A stretch of DNA of 64,000 bases from M3007 sp964646615 (GTDB lineage Bacteria > Bacteroidota > Bacteroidia > Chitinophagales > Saprospiraceae): NCBI GenBank assembly GCA_964646615.1, contig CAZYEV010000019.1, forward strand, positions 62,001 to 126,000. Direction: 5' to 3'. Under the pieces are notes generated by a model. It had not been told where the DNA came from. It saw only the letters and a program-made list of their open reading frames with translations, and ran no database searches. The position numbers and the translations under genes were made by a program. Shown here piece after piece: positions 8,507 to 17,224 of the stretch; position 1 is the first letter of the stretch, and each line of letters starts with the position of its first letter.

Positions 8507-9088
8507 ATGCGACTGATTTTGTGCGCGCTATTTTGCGCTTCGGCCGTGGCGCTTTCGGCCCAATACGGTGGCCCTCGCCTTTTTTTAGACATTCCATCCT
8601 TTTACCTGCACACGCCCAACGTCGAAAAAACGGGCGAGCGCGTCGGCGCCGGCCTCGAAGCCGTTATGAACGTCGGCGCGCACTGGGGCGTAACCCGTTT
8701 AGGTGTAGGTACGACGTTCACCCTCAACCCCGGCTCGGAAGACTTCTCCAAGACAACCCTCTGGCGCCCATATGCCATTATGGAGGCGGGCGCAGGCCTG
8801 TATCGCTCCAACGGCAACCAGTGCGCCAAGAGCCACCAAAGCGCCTTCACCGCCATGGGCAAAGTGGGCATGCGCTACGACTTCAACCGCGAAGCCATTG
8901 CCGTGTCGGAAGGCGTCGAGCCAAACGCGCTGGATTTCATCCTGGGTGTCGAGCTGGGCTACTTCTTCATCCGCGACGTGTTCCGCAACACCGAGTTCGT
9001 GCTCAATGGCAATTACCACACGCAGGCCAAAGTGATCTCGGCCAATGTGGGCTTCAAACTGTTCCTGAACCTGCGCGCCAATCGGTAA
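8507..9088 (+). CDS. Exported protein, probable small outer-membrane beta-barrel
   Basis: I do not recognise the family. From the ATG at 8507 there is a clean signal peptide (LILCALFCASAVALSAQ, about residues 3-19). The rest alternates short amphipathic strands such as HWGVTRLGVGTTFTL and ALDFILGVELGYFFI and ends NVGFKLFLNLRANR, in keeping with an 8-strand outer-membrane barrel of about 175 mature residues. The frame is open from 8432, but the signal peptide fixes the start. It converges with rsmG, 15 bases away. Confidence 0.65.
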   Translation: MRLILCALFCASAVALSAQYGGPRLFLDIPSFYLHTPNVEKTGERVGAGLEAVMNVGAHWGVTRLGVGTTFTLNPGSEDFSKTTLWRPYAIMEAGAGLYRSNGNQCAKSHQSAFTAMGKVGMRYDFNREAIAVSEGVEPNALDFILGVELGYFFIRDVFRNTEFVLNGNYHTQAKVISANVGFKLFLNLRANR

Positions 9089-9103
9089 AAGGGAAAAGGG
9101 CCT

Positions 9104-9742
9104 TCAGCCCTGCACGTAAACGACCCACTTTTCCTCGAATGCCGGTTCCGGAAAGAAGTCCTGAACGGCGAAGACCTCCACATATTCTCTGGCTTTGCCC
9201 GGCAGGGCGTCTATTTCGGGCTTTAGGTCGCCGCCTTTGAGGGCAATGAGGCCGTTGGGGTAGGCATGCTGGTGTTTGTGGCGCAACAGCGGCTGGCTCC
9301 ATTGGAGCAGCTGGAGCAGGGGGGCTACGGCGCGCGAGACGACAAAATCGAACGCATGGCGTGGTTTCATCTCCTCTGCCCGGACGTGCAGGGCGGTGGC
9401 GTTGGTCAGTTGCAGCGTTTGGATGAGCGCCTGCACGGCGGCAATTTTTTTGCCGGTGCCGTCAATGAGCGTGAACTGCACATGAGGCAGCAAAATGGCC
9501 AGCGGGATGCCGGGAAATCCGCCGCCCGTGCCCAGGTCGAGCAGGCGCGCGCCGGAGACGAAGGAGAAGGCCTTTGCAATGGCTAACGAATGAAGGACGT
9601 GTTTGACTTCGAGGTTTTCTAAGTCCTGCCTTGAGATAAGGTTGACGCGGGCATTCCATTCGCGGTAGAAGTCGGGCAGTTGCTCCAGTTGCTGGCGTTG
9701 TCGCGGTGTGAGGTCAGGGAAGTATCGGGCTATGGTGTCCAT
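9104..9742 (-). CDS. rsmG: 16S rRNA (guanine-527 N7)-methyltransferase RsmG
   Basis: Methylates G527 of 16S rRNA with SAM. The SAM-binding motif LLDLGTGGGFPGIPLAI near residues 70-85 and the SRAVAPL segment are characteristic. 212 residues is a normal length. Two ATGs are possible (9742 and 9748); upstream in-frame codons reaching to 9877 overlap the preceding gene and are not RsmG-like. It starts within ten bases of the upstream stop, so the two are probably co-transcribed. Confidence 0.93.
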   Translation of the reverse strand: MDTIARYFPDLTPRQRQQLEQLPDFYREWNARVNLISRQDLENLEVKHVLHSLAIAKAFSFVSGARLLDLGTGGGFPGIPLAILLPHVQFTLIDGTGKKIAAVQALIQTLQLTNATALHVRAEEMKPRHAFDFVVSRAVAPLLQLLQWSQPLLRHKHQHAYPNGLIALKGGDLKPEIDALPGKAREYVEVFAVQDFFPEPAFEEKWVVYVQG

Positions 9743-9752
9743 GGGCATCAGG

Positions 9753-10925
9753 TCAGGGAGTAAGGTTTTCGAGCAGGGCTTCGGCCTGGGCGCGTCGTTC
9801 CGGGTTTTCGATGTTGGGTATGGCCAGTTCGACGGCTTTAGCCACGCGCTCGCGCTGGTGAGAGCTGTTTTGAGCAATTTGCAGGTAGGCCATCACCTGG
9901 TACCAGTAAACGTCTTCGCCGAAGCGCTCCAGGTCTTCAATTTTGGCAAAGCACTGCATGGCGGTGATGGGGTCTTTGAGGCGCAGCTGGATGATGCCCA
10001 GATAGAGCCAGGCGTCGGCCTGGCAGGCGGAGGCGGTGTCCAGCACGATGAGGAGCAGCGGGTCCATGGCGTTGCGCAGGTCGCCCGTCTGGTAGGCGGC
10101 GTCGGCTTCGCGCAAAAACATCAGGCAGTCTTCGGTAACAGGTAGAGCCACCTCTTCGCTGGCAGTGGCATTGCGGCGCTGCTCCCAATCAGCTAGCAGG
10201 CTGCGCGGCGGGTTGAAGTTGCTGGCGTAAAGTTCTGCTAAGGTCTTGGGGCGAAAAAAGAACTGGTAGGCCGCGTAGGCCACAATGACACCGATGAGGG
10301 CCAGCACTGCCCAGCGCCAGGCGCTGCGGTTAGCCTCTTCGGGCGTGGGTTGAGCAGGCGCAGACGGCCGATAAGCCTGCTCGTGCTTGCCGGCATACTG
10401 CCAGACGTGGAAGCCTTCCGTATCCTGCAGAGCAGCAATTCGTACCTCTTCGGGCACGCCGTTATCGCCTAAAGCCGCTTGCAGGGCCTCAGTGCACGGT
10501 GTCGCCTCTGCAGATGCTGGCGCCGTCAGCAGCAAATCGCGGCAGCCTGGGTCGAAGCCCTCCAAGACGGACCACACGACTGCTTTCTGCTGGGTTAGCC
10601 GCAGGGCTGCTTCGTCGAGTAGTGGGTGTTCGGGCCAGGAGGCCGCTATGTGCGGGCGCATTAGCAGGGCGTGCGCCAGAGTTGCCTGCTCCACAAAGGC
10701 CTCCATGGGCATTTCTTCGGGTACCTGCTCTGCTCGCGCCAGGCGGGCCATATCGTTCACGGCTAAGCGAAAACAGGATGCCGCTTCGCCCTCGCTCAAA
10801 CCCAGTGCCGTCAGGCGTCGGGCATCGCTGCGAAACAAACTGTACAATACCGACGTGCCAAACTGCGCATCCTGACGCAGGCCGTCGAAGTAGGCTTTGG
10901 TGGAAAAGGACTCGGAATAAGCCAC
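9753..10925 (-). CDS. Membrane-anchored TPR-type protein of unknown function
   Basis: I do not recognise this 390-residue protein. The N-terminal 200 residues are soluble and helical. A single membrane helix lies at about 207-225 (WAVLALIGVIVAYAAYQFFF), and the C-terminal 160 residues read as TPR-like helical pairs (DAWLYLGIIQLRLKDPITAMQCF). The helical N-terminus, with segments like FGTSVLYSLFRSDARRLTAL, faintly resembles degenerate sigma-70 regions 2 and 4, but I cannot support that further. With rsmG immediately downstream it forms a two-gene unit. Confidence 0.6.
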   Translation of the reverse strand: MAYSESFSTKAYFDGLRQDAQFGTSVLYSLFRSDARRLTALGLSEGEAASCFRLAVNDMARLARAEQVPEEMPMEAFVEQATLAHALLMRPHIAASWPEHPLLDEAALRLTQQKAVVWSVLEGFDPGCRDLLLTAPASAEATPCTEALQAALGDNGVPEEVRIAALQDTEGFHVWQYAGKHEQAYRPSAPAQPTPEEANRSAWRWAVLALIGVIVAYAAYQFFFRPKTLAELYASNFNPPRSLLADWEQRRNATASEEVALPVTEDCLMFLREADAAYQTGDLRNAMDPLLLIVLDTASACQADAWLYLGIIQLRLKDPITAMQCFAKIEDLERFGEDVYWYQVMAYLQIAQNSSHQRERVAKAVELAIPNIENPERRAQAEALLENLTP

Positions 10926-11052
10926 AGAAAAGAGGGTGAAATAAGTTCACTGAAATACACTGCGCCTCTAACAAACGGAAAGCGCCGTAAGGTTGGTGAA
11001 AACGAGGACAAGAATTGTGCTAAAGCAGGAATAGCCGGGATGAAAGACCTCC

Positions 11053-11133
11053 TCACGCATCTCTCTTGTGTCGGGCTTTGTTGCGTAGCAGTCGTTTGAA
11101 GGCCCAGTCGAAACGGACTAACTTTCGCGTCAT
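11053..11133 (-). pseudogene. Stub of a PD-(D/E)XK (Rpn-type) transposase/nuclease gene
   Basis: An ATG at 11133 opens a 26-codon frame that starts MTRKLVRFDWAFKRLLRNKA. I know this as the conserved N-terminus of the Bacteroidota PD-(D/E)XK nuclease family transposases (Rpn-like), which run on to about 300 residues. Here the similarity stops after LLRNKA, and five further residues lead to a TGA. No later part of the family is visible in the neighbourhood, so this is a truncated remnant. The identification rests on memory of the family. Confidence 0.6.
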
Positions 11134-11526
11134 GGTAAAGTGATTTGTGAGCAAAAATACAGTGTTGCGCTGGCGATACGAGAGAGGCTTTAGAAGCAAA
11201 AAGAGCCAGGACATTGCTGCCCCGGCTCCATGAAAACACCTAAAACCCTATTAACTAACCTTATGAAAACAACTCTACTTTCCTATATTCAGGCCTAAAA
11301 CAGCAGGCGGGTCGAATGGTTTACTTTTGCTTCGTATCGCCTTATTGGCCTCTTACTTGCGCTGCTCGCGGCATTTATTTTTACTTTTCAAAGACGGAAA
11401 AACCGTACATAGATACGTTTGCAATAACTCGGTTAGCTGCATTATGGTTGAATGTAGCCAGCGAATTTTCTCGCATTTTGCTAAAATTAGACAAATCGAG
11501 GCTTGATAGGGCGGTGAGAGAGGCAT

Positions 11527-11566
11527 GAAAAAATCCCCCTGACCGGCAGGTACCGACCAGGGGGAT
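11527..11566 (-). terminator. Terminator of the EF-G2-like gene
   Basis: On the minus strand ATCCCCCTGGTCGG pairs with CCGGTCAGGGGGAT around a six-base loop and is followed by TTTTTT, about 22 bases after the stop codon. It is a textbook intrinsic terminator. Confidence 0.85.
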
Positions 11567-11587
11567 GGCGCTGGTAGAATGCCAGGA

Positions 11588-13723
11588 CTAATGTTCTTCG
11601 TCTTTGGCGTGCGCAGCGTATTCGGCGACCAGTTTGGCCTGGATGTCAGGTGGTACGGGCGCGTATTCAGCGAAGGCGATGCTGAACTTGGCTTTGCCCT
11701 GCGTCAGCGAGCGCAAGGCCGAGGAGTAGCGGTGGAGCTCTTTGAGCGGTACGCGCGCGCGGATGATCTGGTAGTGACCTTCGGAGTCCATGCCCATGAT
11801 GATGGCGCGGCGCGTTTGCAGGTCGCCCATGACGTTGCCCATGACTTCGGCGTCGCACATGACCTCGAGGTCGTAAATGGGTTCGAGCACCTGCGGCCCG
11901 GCCTGAGGAAAGGCTTCTTTGAAGGCCATCGAAGATGCCGTCTGGAAAGCCATATCGTTGGAGTCCACCGGGTGCATTTTGCCGTCGTAGATGCTCACGC
12001 GAATATCGCGGCAGTAGGAGCCGGTTAAGGGGCCTTCTTCCATTTTGGCCATGATGCCTTTTTTGATGGCGTTGATGAAGCGCGCGTCAATGGCGCCGCC
12101 CACGATGGCCCAGCAGAAGGAGAATTTACCGCCCCATTTGAGGTCTTCGACTTCGATGTTTTTCACCGTCAGGTCGGCCGGAGCGGGCATGCCGTCGTAA
12201 TAAGGCTCGATGCGCATGTGCACTTCGGCGAACTGACCGGCGCCACCGCTTTGCTTCTTGTGGCGGTAGGCGTGGTTGGCCTGTTTGGTGATGGTCTCGC
12301 GGTAAGGAATGCGTGGCTCCTCATACTCGATGCGGATGCCGAAATTTTGTTCCGATTTAATGCGCACGATTTCTAAGTGCAGTTCCCCCTGCCCATACAC
12401 GATGGTCTGTTTCAATTCGGCGCTCTGCTCTACGGTAAGGGTGGGGTCTTCCTCCTGAATGGAGTGCAGAGCGTGCGCCATTTTCTCCACTTCGGCCTTG
12501 CTGGGTGGTACCACGGCCATACGGATGCGCGGCGCTGGGAAGTGGATGCGCTCAATTTTGATGTCCGACCCTTTTGGGTTGAGGGTCTGGTTGGTATGCG
12601 AGTTTTTGAGTTTTACCGTGCAGCCAATGTCGCCGGCTTGCAGCTCGGTAACGCTTTCGCGGTTTTTGCCTTCCGAGACGTAGAGCGCGGCAAAGCGCTC
12701 GGCGGTGCTGTTGTCGGCATTGACCAGTTCGTCTCCGGCCTTAAGGACACCGGAATACACTTTGAAATAGGAGACGTTGCCGACTTTGGGTTCGTTGACG
12801 GTTTTGAAGATAAACACGCAGGGGCGCGCTTTGGGGTCGCAAGGTTTAGAACCTCCGCCCTCTAAGGCTGCCGGAGGGCGGTCGGCGGGGCTAGGGCAGA
12901 TGTCGTGGATGAAGCCCATGATGCGGCCCGAGCCCATGTCGTTAAGGCCCGAGGCGCAGAAGACCGGGAAGAACTGGTGATGTGCCAGGCCGATGCGCAA
13001 GCCGGCGGCGAGGTCTTCTTCGTCGAGCGTGCCGTTTTCAAAGTATTTCTCCATGAGCGCCTCGTCGTTTTCGGCGGCGGCTTCTACTAAGGCGTTGTGC
13101 ATGGCCTCGGCGCGCGCTTTGTGTTCGGCGGGTATTTCTTTTTTTTCGGGTTTGCCGCCACCGGGTGGGAACACGTACATGACCATGCGCAAAGCATCCA
13201 CAATGGCGTTGAAGCCCGGCCCTGCATTGACGGGAAACTGCATGGGCAACACGCGATGGCCAAAGCGCTCGCGCGCCTGCTCCAGCGTGCGCTCAAAGTC
13301 GGCCTTTTCGTGGTCTAACTGATTGATAACAAATATTGTGGGTGTCTCGAAGCGATCTACATACTCCCACACCAGCTCAGTGCCTACTTCTACGCCACTG
13401 CGCGCGTTGAGGAAAACTAAGGCCGTATCGGCCACCTTGAGCGCCGTGATGACCTCGCCCACAAAGTCGTCCAGGCCCGGTGTGTCTAAGATGTTGATTT
13501 TCGTGTCTTTCCACGTACAGTGCAGCACACTGGTGAACAGCGAGTGGCCGCGCTGTTGCTCCAGCGGGGTGTAGTCGCTTTGCGTATTGCCGTCGCCGAC
13601 ACTGCCGCGGCGACTGATGGCTTTCGCCTCGTAGAGCATCGTCTCGGCAAACGTGGTCTTGCCACTGCCGGAGTGCCCTACGAGTACGATGTTGCGGATG
13701 TTGCGGGTATCAAAGTTTGACAT
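11588..13723 (-). CDS. EF-G2-like translational GTPase paralogue
   Basis: A 711-residue EF-G homologue with all EF-G domains: G domain with P-loop GHSGSGKTT, then domains II-V. The C-terminal half is clearly EF-G-like (KKQSGGAGQFAEV, LEPIYDLEVMCDAEVMGNVMGDLQTRRA). It resembles the EF-G2 branch: switch I reads QSDYTPLEQQRGHS. The G3 motif reads DTPGLDDF, with Leu where elongation factors carry the catalytic His, and G4 reads NQLD instead of NKxD. It is therefore probably not the main translocase; its role is unknown. The ATG at 13723 (MSNFDTRNIRNIVL) is preferred over the frame opening at 13759. Confidence 0.88.
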   Translation of the reverse strand: MSNFDTRNIRNIVLVGHSGSGKTTFAETMLYEAKAISRRGSVGDGNTQSDYTPLEQQRGHSLFTSVLHCTWKDTKINILDTPGLDDFVGEVITALKVADTALVFLNARSGVEVGTELVWEYVDRFETPTIFVINQLDHEKADFERTLEQARERFGHRVLPMQFPVNAGPGFNAIVDALRMVMYVFPPGGGKPEKKEIPAEHKARAEAMHNALVEAAAENDEALMEKYFENGTLDEEDLAAGLRIGLAHHQFFPVFCASGLNDMGSGRIMGFIHDICPSPADRPPAALEGGGSKPCDPKARPCVFIFKTVNEPKVGNVSYFKVYSGVLKAGDELVNADNSTAERFAALYVSEGKNRESVTELQAGDIGCTVKLKNSHTNQTLNPKGSDIKIERIHFPAPRIRMAVVPPSKAEVEKMAHALHSIQEEDPTLTVEQSAELKQTIVYGQGELHLEIVRIKSEQNFGIRIEYEEPRIPYRETITKQANHAYRHKKQSGGAGQFAEVHMRIEPYYDGMPAPADLTVKNIEVEDLKWGGKFSFCWAIVGGAIDARFINAIKKGIMAKMEEGPLTGSYCRDIRVSIYDGKMHPVDSNDMAFQTASSMAFKEAFPQAGPQVLEPIYDLEVMCDAEVMGNVMGDLQTRRAIIMGMDSEGHYQIIRARVPLKELHRYSSALRSLTQGKAKFSIAFAEYAPVPPDIQAKLVAEYAAHAKDEEH

Positions 13724-13968
13724 AGCTTGAGCAAAAACAGTTAGCAGGTTAAAAAACAAACATTCCTTTTGCCAGTGCCGCAGCTGTGCTGCTTACTCAT
13801 GCACCTTGCTTTGGCGCGGTTAAAGTAGGCCGCTTTGCGTTATGCGCTTTAAAAAATCGGTAAAAATTTCTTAACCGCTAATTTACCCAAGCGCTAAACC
13901 AAGTAGCGCCCTCGAGGCTCTCCCACCTCGACGAACCCTACTTTTCGGGCTTTGCCCTGAGGGCTGTT

Positions 13969-15207
13969 TTATTCATTCGCTTTCCACACGCGCAGCGCAT
14001 TGAGGTAGCATACTTTGCGCACTTCTTCGTCGGTGTAGCCGCGTCGGAAGAGTTCGGCGATGAGGTTGGGGTACATGCTCACGTCGGCCAGGTCGGGCGG
14101 TATGGCCAGCCCGACGCCGTCGAAGTCGCTGCCCAGCCCCACGTGGTCAATGCCCGCGATGCGGCGGATGTGGTCAATGTGGTCGGCCACGTGGCGCACG
14201 CTAAAGCCGGCGCGGGTGAGTTCTTTTTCCATGAAACGGCGGGCCCTGGCGCTTTCTTTGGGAATATTCTGCTCTTTCATGCGGGCTTCGGCGGCGCGGA
14301 AGGCGCGGCGGCTTTCGGCACTGAGGAAGTAATGGCTGAAAGGCACCTGGATGACGCCGCCCTTTTGGGCGATGGCGCGGATGAGCGTATCGGGCAGGTT
14401 GCGTTCAAAGCCGGGTGTGAAGTGTCGGCAGGCGCTGTGGGTGGCGATGACAGGGCGGGTGCTGATGGCCAGCACGTCCCAGATGGCCTGGTCGCTCAGG
14501 TGGCTGACGTCCACCATGATGCCGACGCGGTTCATTTCGCGCACGACGTCGCGCCCGAAGTTGCTCAGGCCGCCGTGGGTGCGTGAGGTGTCGTAGGAGG
14601 AGTCCGAAATGCGGTTGTCGCGGCTGTGGGCGAGCGTAACGTAGCGGATGCCGCGCTGGTGGAAGTAGGCCACGTCGGCCAGCGTCTCGATGGGGGCGCC
14701 GTTTTCCATGCCCATGGGCAGCGAAACGATGCCCTTTTGGAAATTGCGCTCGATGTCGTCGGCGCGGTAGGCTACGGCGAATTTGTCCGGGTAGGCGCGT
14801 GCCACAGCGTGCACCAGATCAATGAGCGAGTCCGCCAGGGCGCGGGCGCTACCGGGCGGCTTTTGCTGGTAGGCCGCTGGAATGTAGATGGACATGAAGG
14901 CTCCGTAAAGCCCACCCTTGCGGGCGCGTTCGTAGTCGAAATGGCCTTCGGGGTGGCGCAGGGCCAGCGCTTCAAAACCTGCCTTGGGCCAGACGCCCCG
15001 CTCCACCAGGCGATATGGGAAGTCTATGTGCGTGTCTATGATAGGCGTGGTTTGCAGCAGCCGGCGAGCGCGCCTGTCGGGGTCTAAGCCCGCTGTGTCG
15101 GGAACAGGAGTAACGACATCGGTGCTCTCGGGCGCCGACGTAGGCGCTGTGGAGCAGCCGGGGAAGGCCATCAAAAGCAGCAACGAGAAAAAGGTGAACA
15201 TGACCAT
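13969..15207 (-). CDS. Membrane dipeptidase (M19 family), lipoprotein
   Basis: Zinc dipeptidase of the renal dipeptidase family, which cleaves dipeptides including D-amino-acid ones. From the ATG at 15207 a lipoprotein signal peptide (TFFSLLLLMAFPGC) leads to lipidation at Cys, so it should be membrane-anchored in the periplasm. Metal ligands are visible as DTHIDFPY (HxD), GMENG (bridging Glu), HSRDN, ATHSACRHF and GLGSDFDGVG. 412 residues suits the family. The in-frame start at 15357 would put 50 unrelated residues before the signal peptide. Confidence 0.9.
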   Translation of the reverse strand: MVMFTFFSLLLLMAFPGCSTAPTSAPESTDVVTPVPDTAGLDPDRRARRLLQTTPIIDTHIDFPYRLVERGVWPKAGFEALALRHPEGHFDYERARKGGLYGAFMSIYIPAAYQQKPPGSARALADSLIDLVHAVARAYPDKFAVAYRADDIERNFQKGIVSLPMGMENGAPIETLADVAYFHQRGIRYVTLAHSRDNRISDSSYDTSRTHGGLSNFGRDVVREMNRVGIMVDVSHLSDQAIWDVLAISTRPVIATHSACRHFTPGFERNLPDTLIRAIAQKGGVIQVPFSHYFLSAESRRAFRAAEARMKEQNIPKESARARRFMEKELTRAGFSVRHVADHIDHIRRIAGIDHVGLGSDFDGVGLAIPPDLADVSMYPNLIAELFRRGYTDEEVRKVCYLNALRVWKANE

Positions 15208-15372
15208 GAAAAAGACGGGTGAGAAATGCCGGTGAAGGCCCTGTTGGCGAAAGCTGTTTTGCAAATGCAATGGTCGGAAATTGTGCGGACTCAGAAGTCC
15301 GAAAATGTTGCCCGATGTGCAGCCATCTATTCTGCACTTTGGATGCCTGCTGAACAAACGGCCTGCTTTCCC

Positions 15373-15380
15373 TATTTTTG
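15373..15380 (+). promoter_or_regulatory. -7 promoter box of the MarR-type gene
   Basis: TATTTTTG matches TAnnTTTG and lies 29 bases before the ATG at 15410, the right place for a short leader. Confidence 0.4.
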
Positions 15381-15409
15381 CCCTTACATCTTACCGCTTC
15401 ACGTATTCG

Positions 15410-16021
15410 ATGAGTATTTTCAATCCTTACGCCCAGATAGACCACGTAGAATACAAAATTGTGGTCGCGCTGGAACGGCTGAGCGAAGCTTTTCGCGTGC
15501 TTTTATGGGAGAAAGGCAAGGCATTGGGCCTTAGCCCTATTCAGATACAGCTGCTGCTTTTTATTCGGTTTCATCCGCCAGAGCGGTGTAAGGTTACGTT
15601 TCTGGCGCAAGAGTTTAACCTGACGCCGTCCACCGTCAGCGAAGCACTCCGGACGCTTGAGCAGAAAGGGCTGCTGCAGCGCAAAACCGACCCCGCAGAT
15701 ACGCGCAGCCATACGCTGGCACTCACAGAGGACGGGCTGGCTATGGCAGCCCGGGTGTCGGACTTCGCCGACGTGATGCTGCCCGGACTGACCCACCTTT
15801 CCAGTTCTGAGCAGGACTGCCTGCTGGAGCAGTTGCTGGGCCTCATCGCGCATTTGCAGCGCGCGGGCGTTATTGTGCCGCAGCGGATGTGCTTCGCCTG
15901 CACCTATTACCGCAAGACCGACAGCGGGCACTTTTGCCATTTCATCAAAAAACCTCTGGAGGTACGGGAACTGCGCGTGGATTGCCCTGAACACGTGCCG
16001 CGCAAGCAAGCGGGTGAGTAG
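15410..16021 (+). CDS. MarR-type winged-helix regulator with Cys-rich C-terminus
   Basis: A winged helix-turn-helix spans about residues 35-105 (CKVTFLAQEFNLTPSTVSEAL, then a DTRSHTLALTEDG wing). After a helical linker, the C-terminal 45 residues carry four cysteines: MCFACTYYR, then GHFCHF, and finally RVDCPEH, a CX2C-X11-C-X17-C spacing. The family with this tail is conserved, as far as I recall, which suggests a metal or Fe-S site that senses redox state or metals; that is inference. It diverges from the M19 dipeptidase gene and converges with queE. Confidence 0.8.
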   Translation: MSIFNPYAQIDHVEYKIVVALERLSEAFRVLLWEKGKALGLSPIQIQLLLFIRFHPPERCKVTFLAQEFNLTPSTVSEALRTLEQKGLLQRKTDPADTRSHTLALTEDGLAMAARVSDFADVMLPGLTHLSSSEQDCLLEQLLGLIAHLQRAGVIVPQRMCFACTYYRKTDSGHFCHFIKKPLEVRELRVDCPEHVPRKQAGE

Positions 16022-16026
16022 GTGGC

Positions 16027-16800
16027 TCAAACGCCCTTTCGGCTGCCCCAGATTTGCACGTGCAGGCGATCGGTGTAGCGAAAACCGTGCGCTTTGCACA
16101 CCTCTACTAACCAGCGCCGCCGGCGTGCCAGTGCCTGACGGGTGTTGCCTTCGGGCATGAGCCAGATTTTTTCGGTGGCAATCTGGTAGCGCTCTTGCAA
16201 AAGCAGCACCTCTGCTAAGTCTTCGGCTTGCGCTACGACGAACTTGAACCACGCCTTCGGATTTTGGGCAAAATGGCGATACACGGCAGGCTTTTCGCGC
16301 AGGCGCTCGGGGTTGCGGCTGTTGGCCAATTTGGGCGATACGTTGTACTGGTCTATGGCTTCCTCGAAGTCGGGCAGAGGCAATAGTGTGCCGTTGGTTT
16401 CCACCTCGAAGCGGTAGGCCGCGTCATATTGACGCAGCTGTTGCATCAGGGCCGTCAGGGCTGGCTGTTGCATCATGGGCTCGCCGCCGGTGAGCACGAC
16501 GTTGCGCGCCGGATAGGTCAGTACTCGCTCGGCAACTTCTGCCACGGAGCAGCGCGCTATCCAGGTCTTTTTGTCAAACTTTCGGTAGCCCGGCTTTGCA
16601 TCGTTGGCGTGGTCAAAGGGAGTGCCTACCCAGTTCCAGGTGTAGTCGGTGTCGCACCAAAAACAGTGCAGGTTGCACAGGCTCGTGCGCACAAACACCG
16701 ACGGCACGCCGACACTCTTGCCTTCGCCCTGAATGGAGTAGAAAATTTCGGGCTGCCCGTTCAGGCGGGCCAGTTTCAGAATGGGGTGGGAAATACGCAC
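16027..16800 (-). CDS. queE: 7-carboxy-7-deazaguanine synthase QueE
   Basis: Radical SAM enzyme that contracts 6-carboxytetrahydropterin to 7-carboxy-7-deazaguanine in queuosine synthesis. The N-terminus (FYSIQGEGKSVGVPSVFVRT) is diagnostic and CNLHCFWC is the QueE form of the iron-sulfur triad. LTGGEPMMQ is the SAM-contacting GGE motif. The start is a GTG at 16800; no ATG lies close enough to replace it. 257 residues includes an insert after the cysteines (YTWNWVGTPFD) shared by many QueE proteins. QueC, QueD and QueF are not in the window. Confidence 0.92.
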   Translation of the reverse strand: MRISHPILKLARLNGQPEIFYSIQGEGKSVGVPSVFVRTSLCNLHCFWCDTDYTWNWVGTPFDHANDAKPGYRKFDKKTWIARCSVAEVAERVLTYPARNVVLTGGEPMMQQPALTALMQQLRQYDAAYRFEVETNGTLLPLPDFEEAIDQYNVSPKLANSRNPERLREKPAVYRHFAQNPKAWFKFVVAQAEDLAEVLLLQERYQIATEKIWLMPEGNTRQALARRRRWLVEVCKAHGFRYTDRLHVQIWGSRKGV

Positions 16801-16872
16801 GCTTTAACCGGAATATGTTTGATCTTAGTCAGATCTGGCCTGTTTTTAGAGAGGAGGTGGCCATCAGGCATC

Positions 16873-17224
16873 CTATTTTATTTGTGTTTCCTTAAGGATT
16901 ACACCGATTTCGGGAAGCAACCTGGGAATATCTTTTGTGGCAGTTTCCCAGACAACATCCAGGTCAATCCCGAAGTAATCATGAATTAATTAATTTATTC
17001 CTCATCCCAACTATGGCTCGCCAGGGTATTTGTGGATAACAGTTACGCAATTCCTGGCTCAGGCGCTTGGCGGCCTCTCTTGCGACCTCGATTTTACGAA
17101 TAACCTCATCTTGTTTTTCCTCATCGGCCCAGAATGCCTCATAGCTTACGCCTTCGAGATATTCACCTACCTTAGAAAAACACCTGAAAACATGTTCGAG
17201 ATATACCTGGTCGTCTCTTTTCAT
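16873..17224 (-). pseudogene. hepT: HepT-type toxin gene, frameshifted before its active-site His
   Basis: HEPN-domain RNase toxin (DUF86) paired with the MntA nucleotidyltransferase. The open frame starts at 17224, overlaps mntA by ATGA, and ends at a TGA after GMRNKLINS (81 residues). The sequence there reads TTAATTAATTCATGATTAC; dropping one TTAA unit restores ...RNKLIHDYFGIDLDVVW... and a further 38 in-frame codons to a TAG at 16873. The restored RNKLIHDY is the RX4HXY motif of HepT, in which His is catalytic and Tyr is the residue AMPylated by MntA. The lesion removes both, so the toxin should be dead. Confidence 0.82.

Larger units (their letters stand above)
10926..11587. other. Decayed intergenic region
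   Basis: 660 bases with no intact gene. It holds the transposase/nuclease stub at 11053-11133 and, at 11261-11299, a short MKTTLLSYIQA reading frame behind a typical Bacteroidota leader (TTAACTAACCTT before the ATG). A TACTTTTG promoter-like box lies at 11322-11329, and a following open stretch encodes one membrane-helix-like segment (LIGLLLALLAAFIFTF) with no start codon. The terminator of the EF-G2-like gene closes the region. This looks like debris of two or more lost genes. Confidence 0.5.
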
